Of a stretch of DNA of 64,000 bases, positions 52,395 through 61,897 are shown piece by piece; the stretch's first letter is position 1, and the number at the start of each line of letters is the position of its first letter. The position numbers and the translations under genes are program-made. The notes below the pieces were generated by a model. The model ran no database searches and was not told where the DNA came from. It was given only the letters and a program-made list of their open reading frames with translations. Origin of the DNA: Micromonospora_E sp048060115 (GTDB taxonomy: Bacteria > Actinomycetota > Actinomycetes > Mycobacteriales > Micromonosporaceae). The DNA is taken from assembly GCF_048060115.1 (NCBI RefSeq), contig NZ_JBHMIM010000022.1, positions 33,956 through 97,955 on the forward strand. Direction: 5' to 3'.

Positions 52395-52459
52395 GGCCAA
52401 CTCCGCACCCGAGGAGCAGAAGCCGCAGTGGACGTCCTGACGCCGGGGAGAGGTGTGCA

Positions 52460-54010
52460 GTGAAGAGCACGAGCGAGAAGTACGACGTCATCGTCATCGG
52501 AGCCGGCAACGCCGCCTTCTCAGCGGCGCACGGCGCCCGCGACCGTGGTGCCAGCGTCGTCGTCCTTGAGAAGGCGCCAGCGGAGTGGGCCGGTGGCAAC
52601 AGCTACTTCACCGTCGGCGGTTTCCGGGCGGTGGTGGAGAGTCTGGAGTCGCTGCGGCCCATCCTGGACGGGGTCGACGACGACCGCGCGAATGCCACCG
52701 ACCTGCCGCCGTACAGCGCCGAGATGTTCCTCAAGGACATGTACACCCAAACCAAGGGGCGCTGCGACCCGGCCCTCACCCGGATCCTCGTCGAGGAGTC
52801 CGCCGAGACCATCCGGTGGCTGCACGGCAAGGGAATCCGCTGGACGCTGATGTACCAGGGCCAGTCGTTCCAGAAGGACGGTCGGGCCAAGTTCTGGGGC
52901 GGCCTCTACCTCGGCACCGTCGACGGTGGCAAGGGCCTGGTCCGGCAGCACCTCGCCGCGGCCGAGGCCGCCGGGATCGAGATCCGCTACGACACCCAGG
53001 CCGAGGCGCTGTGCACCGACGGGACCGGACGCGTCACCGGGGTCCGGTGCGCCGGAACCGACGGCCGGTTCGAGATCGACGGCAACACCGTGGTGCTGGC
53101 ATCGGGCGGCTTCGAGGCCGACCCGAGGATGCGAGCCGAGTACCTCGGCCCCGGATGGGACCTGGCGAAGGTCCGGGGTACGCCGTTCAACACCGGTGAC
53201 GGGCTGCGGATGGCGCTCGACCTCGGCGCCGCGCCGTACGGCCACTGGAGCGGCGCGCACGCCGTCGCCTGGGACGCCGCCGCGCCGGCCGACGGCGGCG
53301 ACCGGGAACTCGCGTACTCGCTGACCAAGCACATGTATCCGCTGGGCATCGTGGTGAACACCCGGGGCCGGCGTTTCCTGGACGAGGGCGCGGACTTCCG
53401 CGGTCTGACCTACGCCGAGTACGGCGGCGCGATCCTGCGCCAGCCAGGCGCGCTCGCCTTCCAGCTCTTCGACGCCAAGACCCGGCCGTTACTCCGTGCC
53501 GACCAGTACGAGGGCGCCTCGGTCTCCGGCTTCGAGGCGCGGACCATCGCCGAACTGGCCGGAGAACTCGGGCTCGATCCGGCCGCGCTGGAGGCGACCG
53601 TCGAGGAGTACAACGCCGCCACCCGCGAGGGCTCGTTCGACCCGGCAGTCAAGGACGGTCTCGGCACCGTCGGGTTGGAACCGCCGAAGTCGAACTGGGC
53701 GCTGCCGCTGGACACCGCTCCCTTCTACGGCTACAAGGTCACCTGCGGGATCACCTTCACCTACGGCGGGCTCCGTATTGACGATGGCGGGCGGGTTCTG
53801 GACCGGCGTTCCCGGCCGATCCCCGGCCTCTTCGCCGCGGGCGAACTGGTGGGCGGGCTTTTCTACCACAACTACCCGGCCGGCACCGGCCTCACCGCAG
53901 GGTCCGTTTTCGGGCGCCGGGCCGGCACCTCCGCTGCTGTCGAGAGCACTGCCGTGGAGAGTGCCTCGGCGGAGGGCACCGCGGAGGCCCGGGAGTCGGC
54001 GGCGGTGTGA
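52460..54010 (+). CDS. TcuA-like FAD-dependent dehydrogenase (second paralogue)
   Basis: Predicted 516 residues. It follows the first TcuA-like protein along its whole length: VIVIGAGNAAFSAAHGARDRG, GGNSYFTVGGFR, then AGELVGGLFYHNYPAGTG and TAGSVFGRRAG. A short Ala/Glu/Ser-rich tail is added. The two proteins differ in the substrate-facing stretches around residues 60-160, so they may act on different acids or on successive steps. The next gene, for an aconitase-family protein, starts 5 bp after its stop; tricarballylate to cis-aconitate to isocitrate would be one chain using both. Confidence 0.87.
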   Translation: MKSTSEKYDVIVIGAGNAAFSAAHGARDRGASVVVLEKAPAEWAGGNSYFTVGGFRAVVESLESLRPILDGVDDDRANATDLPPYSAEMFLKDMYTQTKGRCDPALTRILVEESAETIRWLHGKGIRWTLMYQGQSFQKDGRAKFWGGLYLGTVDGGKGLVRQHLAAAEAAGIEIRYDTQAEALCTDGTGRVTGVRCAGTDGRFEIDGNTVVLASGGFEADPRMRAEYLGPGWDLAKVRGTPFNTGDGLRMALDLGAAPYGHWSGAHAVAWDAAAPADGGDRELAYSLTKHMYPLGIVVNTRGRRFLDEGADFRGLTYAEYGGAILRQPGALAFQLFDAKTRPLLRADQYEGASVSGFEARTIAELAGELGLDPAALEATVEEYNAATREGSFDPAVKDGLGTVGLEPPKSNWALPLDTAPFYGYKVTCGITFTYGGLRIDDGGRVLDRRSRPIPGLFAAGELVGGLFYHNYPAGTGLTAGSVFGRRAGTSAAVESTAVESASAEGTAEARESAAV

Positions 54011-54014
54011 TCCA

Positions 54015-55991
54015 GTGGGCCTGAACCTGACCCAGAAGCTGATCGCCGGCCACCTCGTGACGGGTGAGCCCATTCCGGGCAGCCTGATCACGCTCCGCAT
54101 CGACCAGACCCTCTGCCCCGACACGACCGGGGTCACCGTCATGTTGGAGCTGGAGGCGATGGGGCTGGTCGCCCCGCGAACCGAGCTCTCAGCCGTCTAC
54201 GTCGACCACAATCTGCTGCAGATTGACGAGCGCAGCGCCGACGACCACCGGTTTCTCCGGTCCGCCTGTCGGCACTTCGGTCTCTGGTACTCCCCGGCCG
54301 GGAACGGGATCAGCCACGCCGTCCACATGCAGCGCTTCGGCGTACCCGGCCGGACCCTGGTCGGCGCCGACTCACACACGCCCGCCGCGGGAAGCCTCGG
54401 CATGCTCGCGATCGGGGTCGGCGGCCTCGAGGTCGCGCTGGCGATCGCCGGTCGACCCTTGCCGCTGCGGATGCCCGAGGTCTGGGGCGTCGAGCTGACC
54501 GGAGCGCTGCCGGAATGGGTCTCCGCCAAGGACGTGATCCTGGAGCTGCTGCGCCGGCACGGTGTGGCAGGCGCAGCAGGCCGGGTGATCGAATATCACG
54601 GCCCCGGCCTGACCGCCCTCACCGCCATGGACCGGCACGTCATCGCGAACATGGGCACCGAGCTCGGCGCGGTCACCAGCGTGTTCCCCGCCGATGAGGA
54701 GGTCCGCCGGTTCCTGGAGCGGGAGGGACGCGGGGCCGACCACACCGAACTGCGCGCCGATCCGGACGCCGGCTACGACGCGTACGAGCGGATCGCGCTC
54801 GACCAGCTCGAACCGCTGATCGCCCTCCCGCCCAGTCCCGGCAACGTGGTCGCGGTGGCCCAGGTCGCCGGGGCGCCGATCGGGCAGGCGTACCTCGGCT
54901 CGTCGGCGAATCCCGGGCTGCGTGACCTGGCCGTGCCGGCGCTGCTGGTCCGCGACCGGCAGGTCGCCGCCGGGGTGAGCTTCGACATCAACCCGGCCAG
55001 CCGGCAGACGTTGCAGACCCTCGTCGGCGAGGGTCTGCTGGCGCCGCTGTTGCAGGCTGGCGCCCGGCTGCACCAGGCCGGCTGCAACGGTTGCGTCGGG
55101 ATGGGTCAGGCGCCGGCCTCCGGGTTGCCCTCGCTGCGGACCACCCCCCGCAACTTCGCGGGACGTTCCGGCACCCGCGACGACCTGGTCCACCTGGTTT
55201 CACCGGAGACGGCGACCGCCTCGGCGTTGATCGGGCGGATCACCGACCCGAGGGAACTGCCCGATCTGCTCGGTATCGACTGTCCCCGGTACGTCGAACC
55301 ACCCGCCGGGCGCTACGTCGTCAACGACCAGGTTCTCCTGCGGCCGCCGCCGCCCGGCGGGGTACGGGAATCGCTGACGAAGGGGCCGAACATCAAGTCC
55401 CTGCCCGTCTTCACCGGCCTGCCGGAGTCCTTTGAAGGGCTGGTACTGCTCAAACTCGGCGACGATGTCTCCACCGACGAGATCCTCCCCGGCGGTCAGC
55501 GGGTGCTGCCGCTGCGTTCCGACATCCCGGCCACCGCCGAATTCACCTACCAGCGGATCGACCCCGGTTACGTCGGCCGGGCCAGGGCCGCCGCCGGCGG
55601 GCACCTCGTCGTCGCCGGGGAGAACTTCGGGCAGGGCTCCTCGCGGGAGCACGCCGTCCTCGCGCCACGCTACCTCGGCCTACGAGTCACGATCGCCAAG
55701 AGCTACTCGCGGATCTACTGGCGGAACCTGGCGAACTTCGGGGTGCTCGCCCTCGAGTTCGTTGATGCCGGTGACCACGACGGCATCACCGAGGGTGACC
55801 TGCTCGCCCTCGACCAACCCCGGCGGGCACTCGCCGAGGGCGGACCGATCACGGTCCAGAATCTCACCCGCGCCACCACGTTCCTGACCACGCATCGACT
55901 CGACGGCGAGCAGGTCGCCATGGTTCTCGCGGGCAGTCTGCTCGACGTGGTGCGTACGGCCAGCCAGCCACAGACCTCAGAGGAAAGCTGA
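54015..55991 (+). CDS. Aconitase-family hydratase with one Fe-S ligand replaced
   Basis: Predicted 658 residues, GTG start coupled to the preceding gene. Large-domain motifs (VDHNLLQIDERSADDH, GADSHTPAAGSLGMLAIGVGG) and the C-terminal swivel domain (GENFGQGSSREHAVLAPRY) fit single-chain aconitases. Cys357 and Cys360 (AGCNGCVGMG) supply two cluster ligands, but the usual third (GSCTN) reads GSSAN, with Ser297 in place of Cys. This may be a subgroup trait or may mean a different cluster or substrate. In the cluster it would hydrate cis-aconitate or a related unsaturated acid. The TctB gene overlaps its stop by one base. Confidence 0.83.
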   Translation: MGLNLTQKLIAGHLVTGEPIPGSLITLRIDQTLCPDTTGVTVMLELEAMGLVAPRTELSAVYVDHNLLQIDERSADDHRFLRSACRHFGLWYSPAGNGISHAVHMQRFGVPGRTLVGADSHTPAAGSLGMLAIGVGGLEVALAIAGRPLPLRMPEVWGVELTGALPEWVSAKDVILELLRRHGVAGAAGRVIEYHGPGLTALTAMDRHVIANMGTELGAVTSVFPADEEVRRFLEREGRGADHTELRADPDAGYDAYERIALDQLEPLIALPPSPGNVVAVAQVAGAPIGQAYLGSSANPGLRDLAVPALLVRDRQVAAGVSFDINPASRQTLQTLVGEGLLAPLLQAGARLHQAGCNGCVGMGQAPASGLPSLRTTPRNFAGRSGTRDDLVHLVSPETATASALIGRITDPRELPDLLGIDCPRYVEPPAGRYVVNDQVLLRPPPPGGVRESLTKGPNIKSLPVFTGLPESFEGLVLLKLGDDVSTDEILPGGQRVLPLRSDIPATAEFTYQRIDPGYVGRARAAAGGHLVVAGENFGQGSSREHAVLAPRYLGLRVTIAKSYSRIYWRNLANFGVLALEFVDAGDHDGITEGDLLALDQPRRALAEGGPITVQNLTRATTFLTTHRLDGEQVAMVLAGSLLDVVRTASQPQTSEES

Positions 55992-56683
55992 TGCGGGGAG
56001 AACCCGAACCCAAGGCCGCTGATGGCGGAACGACGCCGACGCAGGTCTCGGTGCCGGGGCGGAATCTGGCGCCGGTGACCGGTCCGTCGGCTGACCCGGC
56101 CCCGGCTGACCCGGCCCCGGCCGACCAGCTGAAGGACACCTCGTCGGGCGAGAAGCTGCCGCCGTTGGGGCCGGTGGCGGCGATCATCCGGCGGGCCTGC
56201 CTGATTGGTGTCCTGCCTGCGTTCTCGGTGATCTACCTCTGGCAGGCGATGACGATCACCCTGCCGGCCCGGACCCTGATCGTCTCGCCACGGGGATTTC
56301 CGACGCTGCTCGGCGTACTGATGGTGATCGTGACGGTGGCCATCGCAGGAACCGAACTCCTGAAGATTCATCGAGACCGCCGGGCCCGCGCCGCCGGAAC
56401 GGAGGTGGCCGACGACGTGGACGACGAAACGGACCGGATCACCTCCTGGCGGGACGCCTGGGCCACCGTCGCAGCCCTGGTCGCCTACATCATGCTCTTC
56501 TCGACGCTCGGTTTCCTCGTCTCGACGGCGCTCTTCCTCGCCGGCCTTTCCACCTACCTGACCCCGAAGAAGTGGCCGCGTAACGTCATCGTCGCGGTGT
56601 TCTTCGCTGGCGCGGTGCACCTGATCTTCACCGAGCTGCTCGGGGTCCAGCTGCCCGCCGGCATCCTCACCGGATTGATCTGA
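55991..56683 (+). CDS. Tripartite tricarboxylate transporter small membrane subunit (TctB-type)
   Basis: Predicted 230 residues: an N-terminal ~65-residue Pro/Ala-rich cytoplasmic tail with a PADPA repeat, then four membrane spans (VLPAFSVIYLWQAM, TLLGVLMVIVTVAIAG, TVAALVAYIMLFSTLGFLVS, VIVAVFFAGAVHLIFTELLG). This is the TctB layout, longer than usual by the tail. It starts one base inside the stop of the aconitase gene and is followed after 2 bp by tctA. Confidence 0.87.
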   Translation: MRGEPEPKAADGGTTPTQVSVPGRNLAPVTGPSADPAPADPAPADQLKDTSSGEKLPPLGPVAAIIRRACLIGVLPAFSVIYLWQAMTITLPARTLIVSPRGFPTLLGVLMVIVTVAIAGTELLKIHRDRRARAAGTEVADDVDDETDRITSWRDAWATVAALVAYIMLFSTLGFLVSTALFLAGLSTYLTPKKWPRNVIVAVFFAGAVHLIFTELLGVQLPAGILTGLI

Positions 56684-56685
56684 TC

Positions 56686-58209
56686 ATGGACGCCTTCGGG
56701 AACCTCTTCGCCGCCTTCGGCACGGTCCTGCAGCCGGAGTACCTGCTCTACGCGCTGATCGGCGCCGCCATCGGGATGGCTGTCGGCGTGCTGCCGGGCC
56801 TCGGCCCGTCGGTCACGATGGCCCTGCTGCTGCCCGTCGTCTTCGCCCTCGGCGATCCGACCGGTGCAATCATCATGTTCGCCGGAATCTTCTACGGCGC
56901 CATGTACGGCGGCGCGACGACTTCGATCCTGCTCAGTACCCCGGGGGAGTCCTCCTCCGTGGTCACGGTCCTCGACGGCTATCGGATGACGCTCTCTGGT
57001 CGGGCCGGGGCGGCGTTGCTCGCCGCCGCCATGGGGTCGTTCGTCGCCGGCATCCTCGCCACCTTCGGTTTGGCGCTGGTTGCCGAACCGCTGGCCCGGG
57101 TGGCGCTCACCTTCGGGCCAGCGGAGTACTTCGCGTTTGCCGTACTCGCCCTGGCCACGACGAGCATGCTCGGTGGCCGGCCGCTCAAGGCCGCCTTCTC
57201 CGCGCTGCTCGGCCTGGCGATCGGCACGATCGGCATCCACGCGGTCAGCGGGACCAACCGGTTCACGTATGGGGTCCTCGCCATCTACAACGGCATCGAC
57301 TTCGAACTCGTCACGATCGGGATCTTCGCCGTCGTCGAGGTGCTCTTCGTCCTCGGCGCGGTCCGCCGCTCCGGTAAATCCCGGGGCCGGGCGCTTGTCG
57401 GCAAGTTGTTGATGACGGCGCAGGAGTGGCGCCGCTGCGTCGGACCGTGGCTGCGGGGAGCCACGCTCGGCTTCGCCGTCGGTTCGCTTCCCGGTGCTGG
57501 CGCCACGGTCGCCTCTTACCTGTCGTACGGCGTGGAGCGCAACATCAGCAAGACCCCGGAGATGTTCGGCCGGGGCAAGGGAATGATCGAGGGGCTCGCC
57601 GGTCCGGAGGCGGCGAACAACGCGGCGGCCGGCGGCTCCCTGGTTCCGTTGCTCGCGCTCGGTATCCCGGGGTCAGCGGCGACGGCGGTGATGCTCGGCG
57701 CGTTGCAGGGCTTCGGGGTCAAGACCGGACCGCTGCTGCTGCGCGACAACCCCGACTTCGTCTGGGCCGTCATCGCCAGCATGCTCGTCGGCAACCTGAT
57801 GCTGATCGTCCTCAACATCCCACTGATCGGACTCTGGGTCCGGCTGCTGAGCGTGCCGACCGCACTGCTCTACCCGATGATCCTGGTCGTCTCCACCGTC
57901 GGCGTCTTCAGCCTCGCCCGCAACGCCACCGATCTCAAATTGATGATCATATTCGCCATGGTCGGGCTGGTATTGCGGATCTGCGACTTCCCGCTGGCAC
58001 CGGCCGTCCTGGGATTGGTGCTCGGTCCGTTGATGGAGGAGCAGTGGGGCAGAGGACTCACCGCATCCCGGGGTGACTGGACGATCTTCGTCGGGTCCCC
58101 GACCTCCCGGGTCATCATGCTGCTCGCCCTCGCCGTCGCCACGCTGCCGCTCACCCAGCGGGCCGTACGTACCGTCCGGGCTCGCCAGCACAGCAGGGTC
58201 GAGGCGTGA
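56686..58209 (+). CDS. Tripartite tricarboxylate transporter large membrane subunit (TctA-type)
   Basis: Predicted 507 residues with about twelve hydrophobic segments. The family signatures are clear: GMAVGVLPGLGPSVTMALLLP, FYGAMYGGATTSILLSTPGE and a second inverted-repeat copy GFAVGSLPGAGATVASYLSYG with AANNAAAGGSLVPLLALGIPG. Together with TctB and the TctC lipoprotein it forms a sodium- or proton-coupled importer of carboxylic acids. It closes the transporter part of the operon. Confidence 0.92.
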   Translation: MDAFGNLFAAFGTVLQPEYLLYALIGAAIGMAVGVLPGLGPSVTMALLLPVVFALGDPTGAIIMFAGIFYGAMYGGATTSILLSTPGESSSVVTVLDGYRMTLSGRAGAALLAAAMGSFVAGILATFGLALVAEPLARVALTFGPAEYFAFAVLALATTSMLGGRPLKAAFSALLGLAIGTIGIHAVSGTNRFTYGVLAIYNGIDFELVTIGIFAVVEVLFVLGAVRRSGKSRGRALVGKLLMTAQEWRRCVGPWLRGATLGFAVGSLPGAGATVASYLSYGVERNISKTPEMFGRGKGMIEGLAGPEAANNAAAGGSLVPLLALGIPGSAATAVMLGALQGFGVKTGPLLLRDNPDFVWAVIASMLVGNLMLIVLNIPLIGLWVRLLSVPTALLYPMILVVSTVGVFSLARNATDLKLMIIFAMVGLVLRICDFPLAPAVLGLVLGPLMEEQWGRGLTASRGDWTIFVGSPTSRVIMLLALAVATLPLTQRAVRTVRARQHSRVEA

Positions 58210-58280
58210 CCGGATCACACCCGCACGGGGCCGTGACCGGATCGCTCGACGGACTCGTGACCGGACCGCTCAACGGGAAG
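58206..58280 (+). repeat. Short tandem repeats between tctA and the ThDP enzyme gene
   Basis: GTGACCGGATC occurs at 58206, GTGACCGGATCGCTCGACGG at 58233 and a variant with two changes at 58257, the last two being adjacent 24-bp units. They start at the tctA stop codon and end in the ribosome binding site (GAAGGA) of the next gene. Confidence 0.7.
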
Positions 58281-58292
58281 GAATGAACGCAC

Positions 58293-60020
58293 ATGAACAT
58301 CGCCGAGGAGAACTCCGGGGCCGTCGCCTCAGGGGAGCGGACCGGTGGGCAGGTGCTCGTCGATCAGTTGCTGCTCCACGGTGTCGACACCGTCTTCTGC
58401 GTACCCGGCGAGAGCTACCTCGCCGCCACCAACGCGATCTACGACGCCGGTGACGCCATCTCGCTCTACGTCGGCCGCCACGAGGGTGGTGCGGCGACAA
58501 TGGCGGAGGCGTACGGCAAGCTCACCGGCGAGCCGGGCATCTGCTTCGTGACCCGGGGGCCGGGAGCCACCAACGCCAGCATCGCGGTGCACACCGCGCA
58601 GCAGGACTCCACGCCGATGATCCTCTTCGTCGGCCAGGTCAGCTTGGGGCACATCGGTCGGGAGGCGTTCCAGGAGCTTGACTACCGGCAGGTCTTCTCC
58701 GGCCTGGCGAAGTGGGCCACCCAGGTCGACGATCCCGGTCGGCTGCCCGAGATCGTGCACCGGGCCTTCGTGACTGCGACCTCGGGCCGGCCCGGCCCGG
58801 TCGTCGTGGCGCTGCCGGAGAACGTCCTCTCGGCGCTGGTCCGGGTGCCGGACGCGCGCCGCTACCAGCGGGTCCAGGCGAACCCGGCCAGCTCGGACCT
58901 GGCCAGCCTGACCGATGCCCTCGTCGCGGCGCGCCGCCCGCTGCTGGTGGTCGGCGGCGGCGGCTGGAACGAGGCGGCGGCCGGCCAGGTGACCCGGTTC
59001 GCGCGGGAGTGGGACATTCCGACGGCGACCTCGTTTCGCCGACAGGATCTCGTCGACCACCGCTCGGAGTGCTACGTCGGCAGCCTCGGCCCCGGTGCCG
59101 GCCAGGAACTCGGCCGCCGGATCAGTGAGGCGGACCTGTTGGTCGTGGTCGGCGCGCGGCTCGGCGACATGACGACAGCGGGTTACTCGCTGGTCGAGGC
59201 GCCACGGTCGCGGCAGCGGCTGATCCACGTGCACGCCAGCCCGGAGGAGCTGGGGCGGGTCTACCAGCCGGACCTGGCGATCAACTCCGGTCCGCGTGAG
59301 TTCAGCGCGCGGCTCGCCGCGCTGCGACCACCGCGTACGACATGGTCGCCACCGTGGGCGGCCTGGCGCGAGGAGGCCCGCGCCGCCCACCTGGAGCGCT
59401 CGACCCCCGGCCCGTCGGCGCTCGCCGTCGATCTGGCGCAGGTGGTCGCGCACCTGAGCCGGACTGTGCCGGGGGACACCGTCATCACCAACGGCGCCGG
59501 CAACTACACAGCCTGGTGTCACCGTTTCTACGAGTTCACCGAGCATCCGACCCAGCTCGGTCCGACCAGCGGTGCCATGGGGTACGGCCTGCCCGCCGCC
59601 CTCGCCGCGAAGATCGTCTTTCCGGACCGGACCGTGGTCGCCTTCGCCGGTGACGGCTGCCTGATGATGACCGGCCAGGAGCTGGCCACGGCCATGCAGT
59701 ACGACCTGCGGGTCATCGTCATAGTTGCCAACAACAACCAGTTCGGCACGATCAGGTTGCATCAGGAGAAGCGTTACCCCGGCCGGGTGATCGGCACCGA
59801 ACTCCGAAACCCGGACTTCGTGGCCTTCGCCGACTCGTTCGGCGCGCACGCCGAGCAGGTGCGGCGGACCGAGGACTTCCCCGCCGCGCTGCGCAGGGCG
59901 CGCGAGGCCGGGCGGGCAGCTCTGATCGAGTTGGTCACCGATGCCGACCAGTCGACCCCGGACACCCGGCTCGGCGCCGTACGAGCGGCGGCGACGGCGA
60001 CACGAGAGGAAGAGGCATGA
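58293..60020 (+). CDS. ThDP-dependent enzyme, acetolactate synthase/decarboxylase type
   Basis: Predicted 575 residues with GAAGGA 10 nt upstream of the ATG. Three domains of the ThDP enzyme family: the Pyr domain with catalytic Glu in GRHEGGAATMAEAYG, a central domain, and the PP domain with the ThDP/Mg motif GDGCLMMTGQELATAMQYDLRVIVIVANNN (quoted in part here as GDGCLMMT to NNN). Related enzymes make acetolactate or decarboxylate 2-oxo acids. Next to FAH-type, Ldh and hydroxyacid dehydrogenase genes, decarboxylation of a 2-oxo acid intermediate is more likely than branched-chain amino-acid synthesis. Confidence 0.85.
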   Translation: MNIAEENSGAVASGERTGGQVLVDQLLLHGVDTVFCVPGESYLAATNAIYDAGDAISLYVGRHEGGAATMAEAYGKLTGEPGICFVTRGPGATNASIAVHTAQQDSTPMILFVGQVSLGHIGREAFQELDYRQVFSGLAKWATQVDDPGRLPEIVHRAFVTATSGRPGPVVVALPENVLSALVRVPDARRYQRVQANPASSDLASLTDALVAARRPLLVVGGGGWNEAAAGQVTRFAREWDIPTATSFRRQDLVDHRSECYVGSLGPGAGQELGRRISEADLLVVVGARLGDMTTAGYSLVEAPRSRQRLIHVHASPEELGRVYQPDLAINSGPREFSARLAALRPPRTTWSPPWAAWREEARAAHLERSTPGPSALAVDLAQVVAHLSRTVPGDTVITNGAGNYTAWCHRFYEFTEHPTQLGPTSGAMGYGLPAALAAKIVFPDRTVVAFAGDGCLMMTGQELATAMQYDLRVIVIVANNNQFGTIRLHQEKRYPGRVIGTELRNPDFVAFADSFGAHAEQVRRTEDFPAALRRAREAGRAALIELVTDADQSTPDTRLGAVRAAATATREEEA

Positions 60021-60793
60021 GATTCGCCCGCGTACGTGGTGCCGACGGTCCGGCCTGGGGCATCGTCCGCGACGACAACCTGCACTACATCGACACCGAC
60101 CCGTACCGGGAGTACCGGGAAACCGGTGAGGTCGTCGCGGTCGCGGCGGCGCAACTGCTCGCCCCGGTCACCCCGTCAAAGCTGCTCTGCCTCGGCAAGA
60201 ACTACGAGGCGCACCGGGCCGAGATGGGGTTCACCAATGAAGGTGTGCCGTCGATCTTCATGAAGCCGCCGACCACCCTGGTCGGTCCCGGCGACGCGGT
60301 GGTACTGCCGCCCCGGACGATGAGCACCCACGTCGAGCACGAGGCGGAGTTGGCCGTCGTGATCGGCCGGGCCGCCCGTTTCGTGTCGGAGGCCGACGCC
60401 CTTGATCATGTCCTCGGCTATACCTGCGCCAACGACGTAAGCGCCCGGGACCTGCAGCGCGCCGACCCGCACCCGACCCGGGGTAAGGGTTTCGACACGT
60501 TCTGCCCGATCGGCCCCTGGATCGGGACCGACATTGACATCGACACCGGTGTCGACGTGCGGTGCCGGGTCAACGGGGACCTGCGTCAGGAGGGGTCGAC
60601 GACCCAGATGACGTTCGGCGTCCGGTTCTTGGTCAGCTACATCTCGCAGTTCACGACCCTTTTGCCCGGGGACGTCCTGCTGACCGGTTCGCCTGGTGGC
60701 ACCGGTGCGCTGGTGCCCGGCGATGAGGTAGAGATCGAGGTCGGTGGGGTCGGCGTGCTGCGCCACCACGTCGTCGCCTCCCCTCGGCCGTGA
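60017..60793 (+). CDS. Fumarylacetoacetate hydrolase-family enzyme
   Basis: Predicted 258 residues; ATG overlaps the preceding stop (ATGA). An N-terminal small domain is followed by the FAH catalytic domain: LLCLGKNYEAHRAEMG, a metal site built from HVEHEAELAVVIG, and CANDVSARDLQ; the end LTGSPGGTGALVPGDEVEIEV is also typical. Members hydrolyse acylpyruvates, isomerise dienoates or decarboxylate oxaloacetate. Here it could split an acylpyruvate or decarboxylate a beta-keto acid formed from the imported substrate. Confidence 0.9.
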   Translation: MRFARVRGADGPAWGIVRDDNLHYIDTDPYREYRETGEVVAVAAAQLLAPVTPSKLLCLGKNYEAHRAEMGFTNEGVPSIFMKPPTTLVGPGDAVVLPPRTMSTHVEHEAELAVVIGRAARFVSEADALDHVLGYTCANDVSARDLQRADPHPTRGKGFDTFCPIGPWIGTDIDIDTGVDVRCRVNGDLRQEGSTTQMTFGVRFLVSYISQFTTLLPGDVLLTGSPGGTGALVPGDEVEIEVGGVGVLRHHVVASPRP

Positions 60794-60856
60794 CCGCCGC
60801 CCGGGGTGGTCACCCGGACCGCCCGATTGCGCAGCCAGTCCGAGAAGGAGACGACA

Positions 60857-61897
60857 ATGCCAACCTTTAGCGAGCAGGAACTACGCGACGTCCTTGAGAA
60901 GATCTACCAGGCCAAGGGGGCAACGCCGCAGGAGGCGGCGACGGTCGCCCGGCACCAGGTGGAGGCGAACCTGGTCGGCCACGACTCGCACGGGGTCATC
61001 CGGACCATGGCGTACGCGGCGGCGATCGACAAGGGACACATCGTTCCTGGCGCGAGGTACGAGATCGAGCGGGAGATCCCGACGTCGGCCGTGATCAACG
61101 GCAACTGGGGTTTCGGGTTCGTGGTCACCGAGCGGGCGATGCGGGAGACGATCGGCAAGGCCCGCGAGAGCGGCGTCGCGATGGCGACCGTTCACCATCA
61201 GAGCCACGTCGGCCGGCTCGGCGGCTACGCCACGATGGCGGCCGAGGAGGGCATGATCGCCATGATGATGGCCGACTCCGGTCTCGGGCCGAAGTCGGTG
61301 GCGCCCTTTGGCGGACGCACCTCTCGGCTCGGTACCAACCCGATCTGCTTCGCCGCGCCTAACAGCGATGGCGACGGTCCGGTTCTGCTGGACATGGCGA
61401 CGTCGGCGGTCGCGATCGGCAAGTTGCACGTGGCCCGCAGCCGGGGTGACCAGATCCCGACCGGCTGGATCCTCGACAAGGACGGCAAGCCGACCACCGA
61501 TCCGAACGACTACTACGACGGCGGCACCGTGCTTCCGCTCGGCGGAGACCAGGCGCACAAGGGCTACGGCCTCTCCTTCGTAGTGGAGATGTTCTGCGGT
61601 CTGCTGACCGGACTCGGGTTCGGCATCGACCCGAAGGGCCGGCACAACGACGGGATCTTCATCGCCGTCTTCGACGTCGCCCGCCTGCGGGACCTGGCGG
61701 ACTTCCAGCGCTCCGTCGCCGACTTCATCGACTACCTCAAGCAGACGCCGGTCGCCGAGGGATTCGACGAGGTGCTCTACCCGGGCGAGTTGGAGCTCCG
61801 GACCGCTGCGCGGCGCCGCGAGTCGGGCATCGAGATCGACGACGCCACCTGGCAGGGCCTATTCGGCCTGCTCGACGACCTCGGTCTGTCCCGATGA
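60857..61897 (+). CDS. Ldh-family NAD(P)-dependent 2-hydroxyacid dehydrogenase
   Basis: Predicted 346 residues; ATG 60857 has GAAGGAG upstream. The malate/L-lactate/ureidoglycolate dehydrogenase (Ldh2/YlbC) family features are present: NLVGHDSHGVIRT, the catalytic His region HHQSHVGRLGGYA, RLGTNPICFAAP and DMATSAVAIGKL, ending in GYGLSFVVEMFCGLLTG. These enzymes usually oxidise or form L-2-hydroxy acids. The next gene, for a D-type enzyme, overlaps by four bases, so the pair could interconvert the two stereoisomers through the 2-oxo acid. Confidence 0.9.
   Translation: MPTFSEQELRDVLEKIYQAKGATPQEAATVARHQVEANLVGHDSHGVIRTMAYAAAIDKGHIVPGARYEIEREIPTSAVINGNWGFGFVVTERAMRETIGKARESGVAMATVHHQSHVGRLGGYATMAAEEGMIAMMMADSGLGPKSVAPFGGRTSRLGTNPICFAAPNSDGDGPVLLDMATSAVAIGKLHVARSRGDQIPTGWILDKDGKPTTDPNDYYDGGTVLPLGGDQAHKGYGLSFVVEMFCGLLTGLGFGIDPKGRHNDGIFIAVFDVARLRDLADFQRSVADFIDYLKQTPVAEGFDEVLYPGELELRTAARRRESGIEIDDATWQGLFGLLDDLGLSR

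Noticed and set aside
53496..54014. N-terminal extension of the aconitase frame
   Set aside because: It overlaps the second TcuA-like gene in another frame; conserved aconitase sequence begins at the GTG at 54015.
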